Assembly (NCBI RefSeq): GCF_004137245.1
Contig: NZ_SDWS01000012.1
Location: 1 to 64,000 of the forward strand
Length of the DNA: 64,000 bases
Reading direction: 5' to 3'
Origin: Nocardioides glacieisoli
Lineage (GTDB): Bacteria; Actinomycetota; Actinomycetes; Propionibacteriales; Nocardioidaceae
Of the stretch, positions 24,447 to 32,794 are shown piece after piece; within the stretch, counting starts at the first letter, position 1, and every line of letters begins with the position of its first letter. The notes beneath the pieces were generated by a model. The model was given only the letters and a program-made list of their open reading frames with translations, was not told the origin of the DNA and did not search any database. A program made the translations under genes and the position numbers.

Positions 24447-24860
24447 GTGGCGATCGTGACCGGCGTACGCACCTGGCTCGTGGCAGCCACCCTCGGCCTC
24501 GCCCTCACCGGGTGCGCGGACGACCCGGCAGCGAACCCGTCCGTCGAGACCGCCGAGGAGAGCCCCGTGCCGCAGCCGACGCCCAGCGAGCCCGTCCCCG
24601 GCGCGGACTCACCCGCCGTGATCGCTTCGATCGACGACCTCGCCTCGAGGCTGGGTGTCGAGACCGGGACGGTCGAGGTGGGCGCGGTCCAGGAGGTGAC
24701 CTGGACCGACGGCAGCAAGGGGTGCGCGAAGAAGGGCGTGCTCTACACCCAGTCGCTCATCGAGGGCCTGCGGATCACGCTGCGGGTCGACGGCACGACG
24801 TACGAGTACCACTCCGGTGGCTCCGGCCCGCCGTTCCTCTGCGAGCGCCCCACCCAGTAG
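24447..24860 (+). CDS. Hypothetical lipoprotein
   Basis: A 137-residue protein with a signal peptide and lipobox (LALTGCAD), a Pro/Glu-rich linker (about 30-55) and a small C-terminal domain with the pattern GCAKKGVLYTQSLI and ERPTQ at the end. Two Cys in the mature domain may form a disulfide. GTG 24447 has GAGG six bases upstream; GTG 24456 is also possible. Similar lipoproteins are widespread in Nocardioides-like genomes, with no known role. It starts 8 bases after the MATE stop. Confidence 0.75.
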   Translation: MAIVTGVRTWLVAATLGLALTGCADDPAANPSVETAEESPVPQPTPSEPVPGADSPAVIASIDDLASRLGVETGTVEVGAVQEVTWTDGSKGCAKKGVLYTQSLIEGLRITLRVDGTTYEYHSGGSGPPFLCERPTQ

Positions 24861-24886
24861 TCCACAGATTCCCGTCACCCGTCGAC

Positions 24887-24947
24887 GTAGTCCGCTGCAG
24901 AAGACCGCTGGTGGAACGCCCGGGAGCGGCTATTTGCAGCGGACTAC
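24887..24947. repeat. 13-base perfect inverted repeat
   Basis: GTAGTCCGCTGCA (24887-24899) and TGCAGCGGACTAC (24935-24947) are exact inverted copies around a 35-base spacer that itself can pair (CCGCT with AGCGG). It lies in the convergent gap between the lipoprotein and rplI. It could terminate the lipoprotein transcript or be a small mobile repeat. Confidence 0.55.
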
Positions 24948-24972
24948 CCCGGAGGGTTGGGGAAAGACGACC

Positions 24973-25002
24973 GGCCCGCCGCCTCCGAAGAGGCAGCGGG
25001 CC
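24973..25002 (-). terminator. Terminator of the rpsF-ssb-rpsR-rplI operon
   Basis: GGCCCGCCGCCTC and GAGGCAGCGGGCC pair as a thirteen-base stem with one mismatch and a CGAA tetraloop, 38 bases beyond the rplI stop codon. Confidence 0.8.
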
Positions 25003-25040
25003 GCGCGTGGTGGAACGTGGTGCGGGTGTCGTCGCGCCGA

Positions 25041-25487
25041 TCAGGCGGGGACGACGTTGAGGGCCACCGTGGCGGACACCTCGTCGTGCAGCTTGACCGA
25101 CACCGTGTGCGAGCCGAGCGTCTTGATCGGGTTCGCCACGACGATCGTGCGGCGGTCGACCTTCTCGCCCGAGACCTCGGCGATCGCGTCGGCGATCTCC
25201 GAGGTGGTGACGGCGCCGAACAGGCGACCGCCCTCGCCGGCACGGACCTTGACCATGACCGGGTTGGCCTCGAGCTTGGTCTTGATCTCCTTGGCGTGGT
25301 CCTCGTCGCGCGCCGCACGAGCGGTGCGGGCGGTCTTGATGGACTCGATGGTCTTCTCGCCGCCGCGGCTCCACTTGATGCCGAGGCCACGGGGAACGAG
25401 GTAGTTGCGGCCGTAGCCGTCCTTGACCTCGACCACGTCGCCGGGGGCGCCGAGGCCGTCGACCTCCTGGGTCAGGATGAGCTTCAT
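25041..25487 (-). CDS. rplI: 50S ribosomal protein L9
   Basis: A 148-residue ribosomal protein that binds 23S rRNA at the base of the L1 stalk. The N-terminal signature is complete (MKLILTQEVDGLGAPGDVVEVKDGYGRNYLVPRG, residues 1-34), followed by the long helix and the C-terminal domain. Length is normal. It is last in the rpsF-ssb-rpsR-rplI operon, 14 bases after rpsR. Confidence 0.97.
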   Translation of the reverse strand: MKLILTQEVDGLGAPGDVVEVKDGYGRNYLVPRGLGIKWSRGGEKTIESIKTARTARAARDEDHAKEIKTKLEANPVMVKVRAGEGGRLFGAVTTSEIADAIAEVSGEKVDRRTIVVANPIKTLGSHTVSVKLHDEVSATVALNVVPA

Positions 25488-25501
25488 GTCTCGTGCTCCT
25501 C

Positions 25502-25738
25502 TCAGCGACCGGTGGACGTGTAGGGCAGCAGAGCCAGCTCGCGCGCGTTCTTGACGGCGATGGCCACGTCACGCTGGTGCTGGACGCAGTTGCCGGTCAC
25601 GCGACGGGCGCGGATCTTGCCACGGTCGGAGATGAACTTGCGGAGGAGGGTGGTGTCCTTGTAGTCGACACCGGTCGCCTTCTCCTTGCAGAACTGGCAA
25701 ACCTTCTTCTTGGGCTTGCGCAGAATTGCCTTGGCCAT
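25502..25738 (-). CDS. rpsR: 30S ribosomal protein S18
   Basis: A 78-residue S18 that pairs with S6 on the platform of the 30S subunit. The cysteine-bearing (zinc-binding, C+) form is seen: CQFC near residue 14 with further Cys at GNC. High-GC actinobacteria often hold a C+ and a C- paralogue; only this one is in the window. It lies between ssb and rplI. Confidence 0.96.
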   Translation of the reverse strand: MAKAILRKPKKKVCQFCKEKATGVDYKDTTLLRKFISDRGKIRARRVTGNCVQHQRDVAIAVKNARELALLPYTSTGR

Positions 25739-25825
25739 TGTGGTGCTCCCTTTCAGTGAGCCCGGCCCTGAGGCAATCAGGGACGGAATGGAGGTGTGTC
25801 TTGCTTCAGTGATCCCGGACCAGGA

Positions 25826-26446
25826 TCAGAAGGGCGGCTCTTCGTTGCCGCCGTTGACCCCGGGCGTCGCCCACGGGTCGTTGGGCGGAGCGGACTGGCC
25901 GCCACCCTGGCCACCCGCGGCGCCCTGGGACTGACCGCCCCAGCTGCCGCCCTGGGCGGCGCCGCCACCCTGCGAGGGAGCCGGGCTGGCCCACGGGTCG
26001 TCGGCCGTCGCGGACTGACCGCCACCACCGCCGCCCGAGTAACCGGCGCCGCCACCCGAGTAGCCGCCACCGCCGCCGGACCGGGTCGTCTTGGTGACCT
26101 TGGCCGATGCGGAGCGCAGCGACGGGCCGACCTCCTCGACGTCGATCTCGAAGACGGTGCGCTTCTCACCCTCGCGGGTCTCGTACTGACGCGACTTGAG
26201 GCGACCCTGGACGATCACGCGCATGCCCCGCTGGAGGGACTCGGCGACGTTCTCCGCGGCCTGCCGCCACACGGCGCACGAGAGGAACAGCGTGTCGCCG
26301 TCCTTCCACTCGTTCGTCTGGCGGTCGAAGGTGCGCGGCGTCGACGCGATCCGGAAGTTGGCCACGGGTGCCCCAGAAGGGGTGAACCGCAGCTCCGGGT
26401 CGTCGACGAGGTTGCCGATGACGGTGATCGTGGTCTCGCCTGCCAT
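25826..26446 (-). CDS. ssb: Single-stranded DNA-binding protein
   Basis: A 206-residue SSB. The OB-fold occupies residues 1-115 (TTITVIGNLVDDPELRFT, FLSCAVWRQAAENVAESL). A long Gly/Gln/Ser-rich linker with two DPWA repeats follows, ending in a C-terminal tip NGGNEEPPF that differs from the acidic DDDIPF of E. coli but keeps the hydrophobic PPF used for partner binding. It is cotranscribed with rpsF and rpsR. Confidence 0.96.
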   Translation of the reverse strand: MAGETTITVIGNLVDDPELRFTPSGAPVANFRIASTPRTFDRQTNEWKDGDTLFLSCAVWRQAAENVAESLQRGMRVIVQGRLKSRQYETREGEKRTVFEIDVEEVGPSLRSASAKVTKTTRSGGGGGYSGGGAGYSGGGGGGQSATADDPWASPAPSQGGGAAQGGSWGGQSQGAAGGQGGGQSAPPNDPWATPGVNGGNEEPPF

Positions 26447-26559
26447 GCCAGGTCTCCTCAGGATGTGGTGCTGCTGCGCTGACTGATCCGGGGGGTGCTC
26501 CCGGTGATGCCCATCAAACAGGCACTCACCGACAGCCGGAAGGGTCTATCCACAGACGC

Positions 26560-26850
26560 TCAGTGAGCGTCGGGACGCATGACCTTCGTGCGGAGGATCG
26601 ACTCGTTCAGCGTGAGCTGGCGGTCGAACTCCTTCACCGTGGCGGGCTCGGCCGTCAGCTGGACGACGGCGTAGATGCCCTCGGCGTTCTTCTTGATCTC
26701 GTACGCCATCCGGCGACGACCCCACACGTCGACGGACTCGACCGAGCCGCCGTCCTTGCGGATCACGTTGAGGTACTTGTCGAGCGACGGCTCGATGGTG
26801 CGCTCGTCGAGACTCGGGTCGAGGATGACCATCACTTCATAGGCACGCAT
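26560..26850 (-). CDS. rpsF: 30S ribosomal protein S6
   Basis: A 96-residue S6, partner of S18 (MRAYEVMVILDPSLDERTI, GRRRMAYEIKKNAEGIYAV). ATG 26850 is preceded by GGAGG and gives the conserved N-terminus. It leads the operon; the leader carries a small hairpin at 26881-26899. Confidence 0.97.
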   Translation of the reverse strand: MRAYEVMVILDPSLDERTIEPSLDKYLNVIRKDGGSVESVDVWGRRRMAYEIKKNAEGIYAVVQLTAEPATVKEFDRQLTLNESILRTKVMRPDAH

Positions 26851-26880
26851 AGCGGTCTCCACCTCCTCTGGGCTAGAGCG

Positions 26881-26899
26881 GCCACGGGCTTTCCGTGGC
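26881..26899 (-). promoter_or_regulatory. Hairpin in the rpsF leader
   Basis: GCCACGG and CCGTGGC pair as a seven-base stem about 30 bases upstream of rpsF. An S6:S18-binding leader with a CCG element is known upstream of rpsF in many bacteria; this hairpin contains CCG but the match is not tested. Confidence 0.3.
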
Positions 26900-27074
26900 A
26901 GGAGGACTCTGCGTTCACGGCGTGCGACGTGGGTCGCGGTGCCGTGCTGGTGCACATGTCGCCCGGAGGCAACCGGGGAAGGCTACCAGCGCCGGGGACC
27001 CCCGCCTGAATCGTCGTACGACGCCTGTGGACGACCGCCGCGCGACGACGTCGGACCGGGCTAGCGTCGCCTGC

Positions 27075-28019
27075 GTGCCGGCAGTGACGACCCGACACCC
27101 CGCCATGGTCGCGGGGCGCTACGTCCTGCTCGACCAGGTCGGGTCCGGCGGCATGGGATCGGTCTGGCGTGCGTGGGACGAGCGGACCCGGCGCCACGTC
27201 GCGCTCAAGGTGCTCGGTCAGCACAGCTCGGCCCTGCTCGCCCGCTTCGTCCGCGAGCAGGCGGTGCGGGTGCGCCACCCCCACGTCGTCGCGCCGCACG
27301 GCTGGGCGGCCGAGGACGACCTGGTGGTGCTGGCCATGGAGCTGGTGTCGGGCGGCTCGGTCGCCGACCTCCTGCGCGAGCACGGCCCGCTCGACCCCGG
27401 CACCGCCGGGCTCCTGTGCGAACAGCTCCTCCTCGGCCTGTCCGCGGTGCACGGCGCCGGGCTGGTGCACCGCGACGTCAAGCCCGCCAACCTGCTGCTC
27501 GAGGCGACCGGCGACGGGCCGCCGCACCTGCGCCTCGGCGACTTCGGCGTCGCCGCCCCCGTTGCGGACCGCCGCTTCACCACCGTCCCGGGCGCCATCG
27601 GCACCGACGGCTACATGGCCCCCGAGCAGGCGCGGGGAGCACCACCCGACCCGTCGCAGGACCTCTACGCCGTGGGCCGCGTGGTGCTCGAGATGGTCAC
27701 CGGGCTGCCGCCCGCGTGCCAGCGGGCCCCCGTCGATGAGGCACTGCCGTCCCATCCGCTCCGACCGCTTGTCGAGCGGCTGCTGGTCAGCGACCCCGAG
27801 CAGCGCCTCGCGACTGCCGACGCGGCGCTGCGGCTGCTGCGCCGGCTGCCGCTGCCGGCCGCCGCCGGCCCGCCGGTGCCCGACCGGCTCGGGCCGCCGC
27901 CGCGCGGACGGCGTACGACCGGGGCGGGGGAGGTCGACTGGCCGGCGTGGGCGGCGGTGGCCGCACTCGTCGCCGTCGTCGCCGGCTGTCTGTGCGTCCT
28001 CCTAGGGTGGGCGACATGA
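27075..28019 (+). CDS. Serine/threonine protein kinase (short PknB-like)
   Basis: A 314-residue kinase. The glycine loop is VGSGGMGSVW, the catalytic Lys is in HVALKVL, the catalytic loop is HRDVKPANLLL and the metal motif is DFGV, followed by a normal APE region (YMAPEQA), so it looks active. A single C-terminal transmembrane helix (about 290-312) ends the protein with almost nothing outside, so there is no PASTA sensor. GTG 27075 or ATG 27105 may start it. Its stop overlaps the next gene (ATGA). Confidence 0.9.
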   Translation: MPAVTTRHPAMVAGRYVLLDQVGSGGMGSVWRAWDERTRRHVALKVLGQHSSALLARFVREQAVRVRHPHVVAPHGWAAEDDLVVLAMELVSGGSVADLLREHGPLDPGTAGLLCEQLLLGLSAVHGAGLVHRDVKPANLLLEATGDGPPHLRLGDFGVAAPVADRRFTTVPGAIGTDGYMAPEQARGAPPDPSQDLYAVGRVVLEMVTGLPPACQRAPVDEALPSHPLRPLVERLLVSDPEQRLATADAALRLLRRLPLPAAAGPPVPDRLGPPPRGRRTTGAGEVDWPAWAAVAALVAVVAGCLCVLLGWAT

Positions 28020-28813
28020 GCACTCTCGCCATCGGAGCCCACGTCGAACAGACCGACCCGGTCGCCGAGGCCGTCGCGCGCAGCACGACGCTGGTGCAGT
28101 TCTTCCTCGGCGACCCGCAGGGCTACAAGGGCCCGGAGGTCCGCTTCGAGGGCGGACCGGCCGCCCTGCGCGCGGCTGCGGCGGAGGCGGGGGTCGACCT
28201 CTACGTCCACGCCCCCTACATCGTCAACGTCGCGACCACGAACAACCGGATCCGGATCCCGAGCCGCAAGCTGCTCCAGCAGCACATGGACGCTGCCGCC
28301 GAGATCGGTGCGCTCGGGCTGATCGTGCACGGCGGCCACGTCAACAAGGACGACGACCCGAGCGTCGGCTTCGACAACTGGCGCAAGGCGATCGAGGCCA
28401 CCGACCTCAAGATCCCGCTGCTGATCGAGAACACTGCGGGCGGCGACAACGCGATGGCGCGGCACCTCGACCGGATTGCCGGCGTCTGGGACGCGATCTC
28501 CTCGGCCGAGGGGGCCGACAACGTCGGCTTCTGCCTCGACACCTGCCACGCCTGGGCCGGCGGCATCGAGCTCGGCGACGCAGTCGAGAAGGTCCGCGGC
28601 ATCACCGGCCGCATCGACCTGGTCCACGCCAACGACTCGCGCGACAACTTCGACTCCGGTGCGGACCGGCACGCCAACTTCGGCAACGGCCACCTCCCCG
28701 CCGACGAGTTCGCCGCGGTCGTGCGCGAGGCCGGCGCACCGGTCATCTGCGAGACGCCGGGTGGCGCAGCTGAGCACGTCGCCGACTTCGCGTGGCTGCG
28801 CGAGCGGCTCTGA
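28016..28813 (+). CDS. nfo: Endonuclease IV (AP endonuclease)
   Basis: A 265-residue TIM-barrel apurinic/apyrimidinic endonuclease for base-excision repair. The three-zinc ligand set is visible: HAPYIVN, LIVHGGH, LIENTAGG, CLDTCHAW, DLVHANDSRD, DRHANFGNGH and CETPGG. Length is near that of mycobacterial End. It is translationally coupled to the kinase gene, which is an uncommon pairing. Confidence 0.93.
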   Translation: MSTLAIGAHVEQTDPVAEAVARSTTLVQFFLGDPQGYKGPEVRFEGGPAALRAAAAEAGVDLYVHAPYIVNVATTNNRIRIPSRKLLQQHMDAAAEIGALGLIVHGGHVNKDDDPSVGFDNWRKAIEATDLKIPLLIENTAGGDNAMARHLDRIAGVWDAISSAEGADNVGFCLDTCHAWAGGIELGDAVEKVRGITGRIDLVHANDSRDNFDSGADRHANFGNGHLPADEFAAVVREAGAPVICETPGGAAEHVADFAWLRERL

Positions 28814-28816
28814 GGG

Positions 28817-29458
28817 TCAGGTCCCGACCGGCCAGGCGGTGACGACCACGTTGCTGCGGTAGGCCGTGCCGTCCCAGTCCTCGCAGGTGATGAGGACGAG
28901 CCGACCGGGACCGGACCGAGCGAAGACGGTCGCGCTCTCCCGCGCCAGCTCGGCACGGCTGAGCACCTCGACCGTCGCGACGGCGTACGCCACCGTGGTG
29001 CCGCCCGACAGCACCAGCACGCGGTCGCCGGTCGCGAGCTCCTCGAGGTCGTCGAACGCCCCGCCGCCCGTGTGGACGGTGTGCCCGGTGATCACGGCCG
29101 CGCCGGTGGCGTCACCCGGGCGGGAACCGCCGGACCACCAGCCCACGTCGAGCGGGTCGGAGGGCGGGTTGAGCGCCCCGTCCTGCGTGGCGATCGGGGT
29201 CACGTCGGCGCGGACGTCGAGGGACGGTACGACGACGGTGTCGGGCCGCACCCCTGCCACGCGTGGCATGGTCCCGCGCGTGGGCGAGGTCGGGGCAGGT
29301 GCGGGCACCGGCACCGACGCCACGGGGGCGACGTCCGGGACGGTCGGCTGACCGCCGTCCCCGACCGTGGTGCTGACGAACAGGCCGCCGACGACCAGCA
29401 GGGGCGCTGCTGCCATGAGCAGCACCCCCGACAGTCGGTGACGTCCTCGATCAGCCAC
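28817..29458 (-). CDS. Class F sortase
   Basis: A 213-residue membrane-anchored transpeptidase: one N-terminal transmembrane helix (about 12-30), a Pro/Ala linker, then the sortase barrel with catalytic His in TGHTVHTGG, Cys in LITCEDWDG and Arg in YRSN. The short form fits class F, widespread in actinobacteria. It overlaps the upstream gene by 8 bases, and that gene encodes a likely substrate. Confidence 0.9.
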   Translation of the reverse strand: MADRGRHRLSGVLLMAAAPLLVVGGLFVSTTVGDGGQPTVPDVAPVASVPVPAPAPTSPTRGTMPRVAGVRPDTVVVPSLDVRADVTPIATQDGALNPPSDPLDVGWWSGGSRPGDATGAAVITGHTVHTGGGAFDDLEELATGDRVLVLSGGTTVAYAVATVEVLSRAELARESATVFARSGPGRLVLITCEDWDGTAYRSNVVVTAWPVGT

Positions 29459-30233
29459 GCGCGCGGATCCACCCGGTGCGCGCGCTCACCGCACCCAGCA
29501 GCACGAGGAGCATGGCCAGGAGCGACTCGGTGCCCGAGACGGGGGCGTCGGCCGAAGCGCCGGCGTTCACCGCGGTCGGCAGCGCCTGCGGCGAGCGCGG
29601 CTTCACCTGAGGCTGGGCCTGGGCCTGCGGCTGGACCTGCGCCTGCGGCTGGGCCTGCGCCTGCGGCTGGTTCGACGTGCCGGTGGGCGCGGTCGCCTGC
29701 TCACCGAGCACGTCGGGCGTGGGCGTCGGGGTCGGCGTCTCCGGGATTGGAGTCGTGGCCGTCGGCGTCTCGGGGGTCGGCGTCGTGGTGGTCGGCGTCT
29801 CCTCGGTCGGCGTCGTGGTCGTGGGCGTCTCCGGGGTCGGGGTGGTGGGCGTGGTGGTGACCCCGACCGAGTAGGAGTAGTGGCTGACGTCCTTGCCGGT
29901 CGGGTGCCCGAAGGTGATCGTCGTGACGGGCGGGTCGAGGGTCACGTAGACGGGCCCGCCGTCGGCCTGCTGGGCCGAGCCGGCCTTGACGCAGTACCCG
30001 GTGATGACCTTGCCGGCGGCGATGTCCGCGTCGGAGAGGGTGATGGTGACCGTCTCCGGGTCACCGGAGGTGTCGATCTTGCCCGACGTCAGTGGCCCGC
30101 AGACCTGGTCGCTGTCGGCGTACGCAGGGCCTGCCACCACACCGACGGCGCCGACGCACAGGAAGGCCGCGGCGAGGAGTCGTGGTGCGCGGGCGGTCGG
30201 GCGGTGGTGCGGAGTGCGGATGGAGCTGTTCAT
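29451..30233 (-). CDS. Secreted Thr/Pro-repeat protein, probable sortase substrate
   Basis: A 260-residue exported protein. Residues 1-40 form a signal peptide. A small Cys-paired domain follows (QVCGPLTSGKIDTSGD to ITGYCVKAGS), then a long low-complexity stalk of TPT/TPE repeats and PQAQ repeats. The C-terminus has LPTAVNAGA, a hydrophobic segment (LLAMLLVLLGAV) and a basic tail RARG, the layout of a cell-wall sorting signal with a non-canonical LPxxx motif. It overlaps the class F sortase gene, which supports the pairing. The role of the head domain is unknown. Confidence 0.78.
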   Translation of the reverse strand: MNSSIRTPHHRPTARAPRLLAAAFLCVGAVGVVAGPAYADSDQVCGPLTSGKIDTSGDPETVTITLSDADIAAGKVITGYCVKAGSAQQADGGPVYVTLDPPVTTITFGHPTGKDVSHYSYSVGVTTTPTTPTPETPTTTTPTEETPTTTTPTPETPTATTPIPETPTPTPTPDVLGEQATAPTGTSNQPQAQAQPQAQVQPQAQAQPQVKPRSPQALPTAVNAGASADAPVSGTESLLAMLLVLLGAVSARTGWIRARG

Positions 30234-30576
30234 CTGGGTCCTCCCCAAAGGACGTGGCGGCGCGGTGGCGCCGTACTGAGGTGGTCGCCGGCGCGGTGGC
30301 ACCGACGAGGTGGTGCTGACCATGGATGCGGTCATCGGGTCCCGGACCCCCACGGCCCGGTGCCCCTGCACCACTGGCCCAACGGCCATGACCCGGACGG
30401 GCTATGCCGAACCACCCCTTTGATTGATCTCTTGACTACTTCTTGAGATGGCGGGGAGGTGGCCTACGAAAAAAGGTTCCTGCGCGACGCAACCGTTCCC
30501 TGACGACGTGCGTCTCTAGTCACAAGGGACCAGACACGCACGGGGGTCGTGTCTGGTCCCTTGTAACGTCTGTCGG
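30234..30576. other. Divergent gap with AT-rich patch and hairpin
   Basis: No gene is seen between the sorted protein and the FemAB-type gene. The stretch 30418-30480 is AT-rich for this genome (TTGATTGATCTCTTGACTAC) and probably holds promoters for both sides. A strong inverted repeat follows at 30522-30564. Confidence 0.5.
30522..30564. repeat. Perfect 17-base stem just upstream of the FemAB gene
   Basis: ACAAGGGACCAGACACG (30522-30538) and CGTGTCTGGTCCCTTGT (30548-30564) pair exactly around a nine-base loop. It ends 12 bases before the GTG of the next gene, between two divergent genes, where no transcript needs to stop. It has a stem like an intrinsic terminator but no T run after it; an attenuator or leader structure for the downstream gene is the best guess. 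Confidence 0.7.
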
Positions 30577-31713
30577 GTGACGACCCCTCTCTCGCTGCGC
30601 CCGATCACCGCGCCGCAGCACCGTGACTTCATCGCCGGTCGGTCGTCCGCGAGCTTCCTCCAGACGCCCGCCTGGGCGAGCGTGAAGTCGGAGTGGAAGG
30701 CCGAGTCGATCGGCTGGTTCCGTGGCGCCGAGCTGGTCGGTGCCGGACTCGTCCTCTACCGCCAGCTGCCCAGGGTCAAGCGCTACCTCGCCTACCTCCC
30801 CGAGGGTCCGGTCATCGACTGGGGCGGCGACGACCTCGAGGCGTGGCTCGCCCCGATGGTCGCCCACCTCAAGGGCCAGGGCGCCTTCGCGGTCCGGATG
30901 GGTCCCCCGGTCGTCACCCGTCGCTGGTCGGCCGAGCAGGTCAAGACGGGCGTGGCCGACGAGTCCGTACGCCGTCTCGGCGACGTGCCTCCCCTCGAGC
31001 GGTCGCAGGAGGGGGCCTGCGTCGTCGCGCAGCTCCACGAGCTCGGCTGGCAGCAGCAGTCGGCCGAGGGCGGCTTCTCCGCCGGGCAGCCGCAGTTCAA
31101 CTTCCAGATCCCGCTGGTCGACGAGAGCGGCACCCCGCGCAGCGAGGACGACGTCCTCAAGGGGATGAACCAGCTCTGGCGCCGCAACATCAAGAAGGCC
31201 GACAAGTCAGGCGTCGAGGTCACCCTCGGCGAGCGCGCGGACCTCAAGGCCTTCCACGACCTCTACGTCCACACCGCCGAGCGCGACCACTTCACCCCGC
31301 GCCCGCTGGCCTACTTCCAGACGATGTTCGACGCGCTCGTCGCCGAGGACCCCGACCGGATGCAGGTCTGGCTGGCCCGTCACGAGGGGGACCTCGTGGC
31401 GGCGACGATCGCGATCCGCGTCGGCACCCACGCGTGGTACTCCTACGGCGCCTCGTCGACCGAGAAGCGCGACGTGCGCGGGTCCAACGCCGTGCAGTGG
31501 GCGATGATCCGCCACGCCCTCGACGCCGGCGCGCACGTCTACGACCTCCGCGGCATCACCGAGACCCTCGACGCCGACGACCCGCACGTCGGGCTGATCC
31601 AGTTCAAGGTCGGCACCGGCGGCCAGGCAGTGGAGTACGCCGGCGAGTGGGACCTGCCGGTGAACCGCGCCATCTACAAGGCGTTCCAGCTCTACCTGGC
31701 CAGGCGGGGCTGA
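30577..31713 (+). CDS. FemAB/FemX-type peptidyltransferase
   Basis: A 378-residue protein of the Fem family: tandem GNAT-like domains that add amino acids from aminoacyl-tRNA to the lipid II peptide stem. Signatures include FLQTPAWASVKSEW at the start, LWRRNIKKADKSGVEV and WYSYGASSTEKRDVRGSNAVQW. The most likely role is building the peptidoglycan cross-bridge. It is followed one base later by an alanine-racemase-like gene. GTG 30577 is the start. Confidence 0.88.
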   Translation: MTTPLSLRPITAPQHRDFIAGRSSASFLQTPAWASVKSEWKAESIGWFRGAELVGAGLVLYRQLPRVKRYLAYLPEGPVIDWGGDDLEAWLAPMVAHLKGQGAFAVRMGPPVVTRRWSAEQVKTGVADESVRRLGDVPPLERSQEGACVVAQLHELGWQQQSAEGGFSAGQPQFNFQIPLVDESGTPRSEDDVLKGMNQLWRRNIKKADKSGVEVTLGERADLKAFHDLYVHTAERDHFTPRPLAYFQTMFDALVAEDPDRMQVWLARHEGDLVAATIAIRVGTHAWYSYGASSTEKRDVRGSNAVQWAMIRHALDAGAHVYDLRGITETLDADDPHVGLIQFKVGTGGQAVEYAGEWDLPVNRAIYKAFQLYLARRG

Positions 31714-31714
31714 C

Positions 31715-32794
31715 ATGAGCCTCACCCTCACCGTCGACGGCGAGCGCTGGCGCGCGCACCTGCGCAGCGTCGTCGCCCAGAACCCCGGCATCGTCCCGGT
31801 GACCAAGGGCAACGGCTACGGCTTCGGCCTCGCCCGGCTCGCCCGGCGCGCGCAGTGGCTGGCGGACCACGCCGACGAGACCGGCGCCCCGCTCGACACG
31901 ATCGCGGTGGGCACCTACGACGAGATCGAGCAGATGGCGTCGCGCTACAGCGGCGACCTGCTCGTGCTCACTCCGTGGCGGCCCTTCCGCGCGGCGCTCG
32001 ACCGCGACGCCCGGACGGCTTCGCGCGTGGTGCACACCGTCAGTCGGCCCGAGGACCTGGCCGGGCTCCGTGCGCACGACCCGGACGCCCGCTTCGTGCT
32101 CGAGCAGCTCACCTCGATGCGCCGCCACGGCATGACCCGCCGCGAGCTGGCCGCTGCAGCGGATGCACTGGGAGGGGAGCGCAGCGGGCTGCGCGGTGTT
32201 GCGATGCACCTTCCGCTCAACACCACCTCCCACCTCGGCGAGGTGACCCGGTTGATCAACGACATCGTCGCCTCCGGCCTGCCGACCCGCACGGTCTTCG
32301 TCTCCCACCTGACCCACGCCGAGATGACGTCCTTGGCGAGCAGCTATCCCGACTTCACCGTGCGCCCGCGCATCGGCACCGACCTCTGGCTCGGCGACCG
32401 CGGTGCTCTCCGGGTCGGGGCCACCGTCCTCGACGTGCACGCGGTCGATCGCGGTGACACGTTCGGCTACCGCGGGCGCAGCGTGCCCAAGGACGGCCAC
32501 ATCGTCGTCGTCAGCGGCGGCACCGCGCACGGCATCGGCCTCGAGGCGCCGACCGGTGACCAGTCGCTCAGGGCGCGCGCCGCGACCCTCGCCCGTGGCG
32601 GCCTGGACGCGGTCGGCTTCGTCCGCTCGCCGTTCTCCATCGACGGCAAGCAGCGGCTCTTCGCCGAGCCGCCGCACATGCAGGCCTCGATGCTGTTCGT
32701 GCCCTCAGGCGCGCGGGTGCCGCGCGTCGGCGAGGACATCGAGGTCCGGGTCCGCTTCACCGCGACCGACTTCGACCGCGTCGTCGTCAGCTGA
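31715..32794 (+). CDS. Alanine-racemase-like PLP enzyme
   Basis: A 359-residue fold-type III PLP protein. The PLP lysine lies in VTKGNGYGFG near residue 30, and the N-terminal barrel runs through LEQLTSMRRHGMTRREL. The C-terminal part (GTDLWLGDRGALRVGATVL) matches the second alanine-racemase domain loosely. It is more divergent than housekeeping Alr and is cotranscribed with the FemAB-type gene, so it may supply a D-amino acid or support cross-bridge synthesis. Its last 90 bases overlap the end of the opposite-strand membrane gene. Confidence 0.8.
   Translation: MSLTLTVDGERWRAHLRSVVAQNPGIVPVTKGNGYGFGLARLARRAQWLADHADETGAPLDTIAVGTYDEIEQMASRYSGDLLVLTPWRPFRAALDRDARTASRVVHTVSRPEDLAGLRAHDPDARFVLEQLTSMRRHGMTRRELAAAADALGGERSGLRGVAMHLPLNTTSHLGEVTRLINDIVASGLPTRTVFVSHLTHAEMTSLASSYPDFTVRPRIGTDLWLGDRGALRVGATVLDVHAVDRGDTFGYRGRSVPKDGHIVVVSGGTAHGIGLEAPTGDQSLRARAATLARGGLDAVGFVRSPFSIDGKQRLFAEPPHMQASMLFVPSGARVPRVGEDIEVRVRFTATDFDRVVVS

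Noticed and set aside
29700..29870. Tandem repeats as a possible CRISPR or satellite
   Set aside because: They encode the TPT/TPE stalk of the secreted protein and stay in frame, so they are coding repeats.
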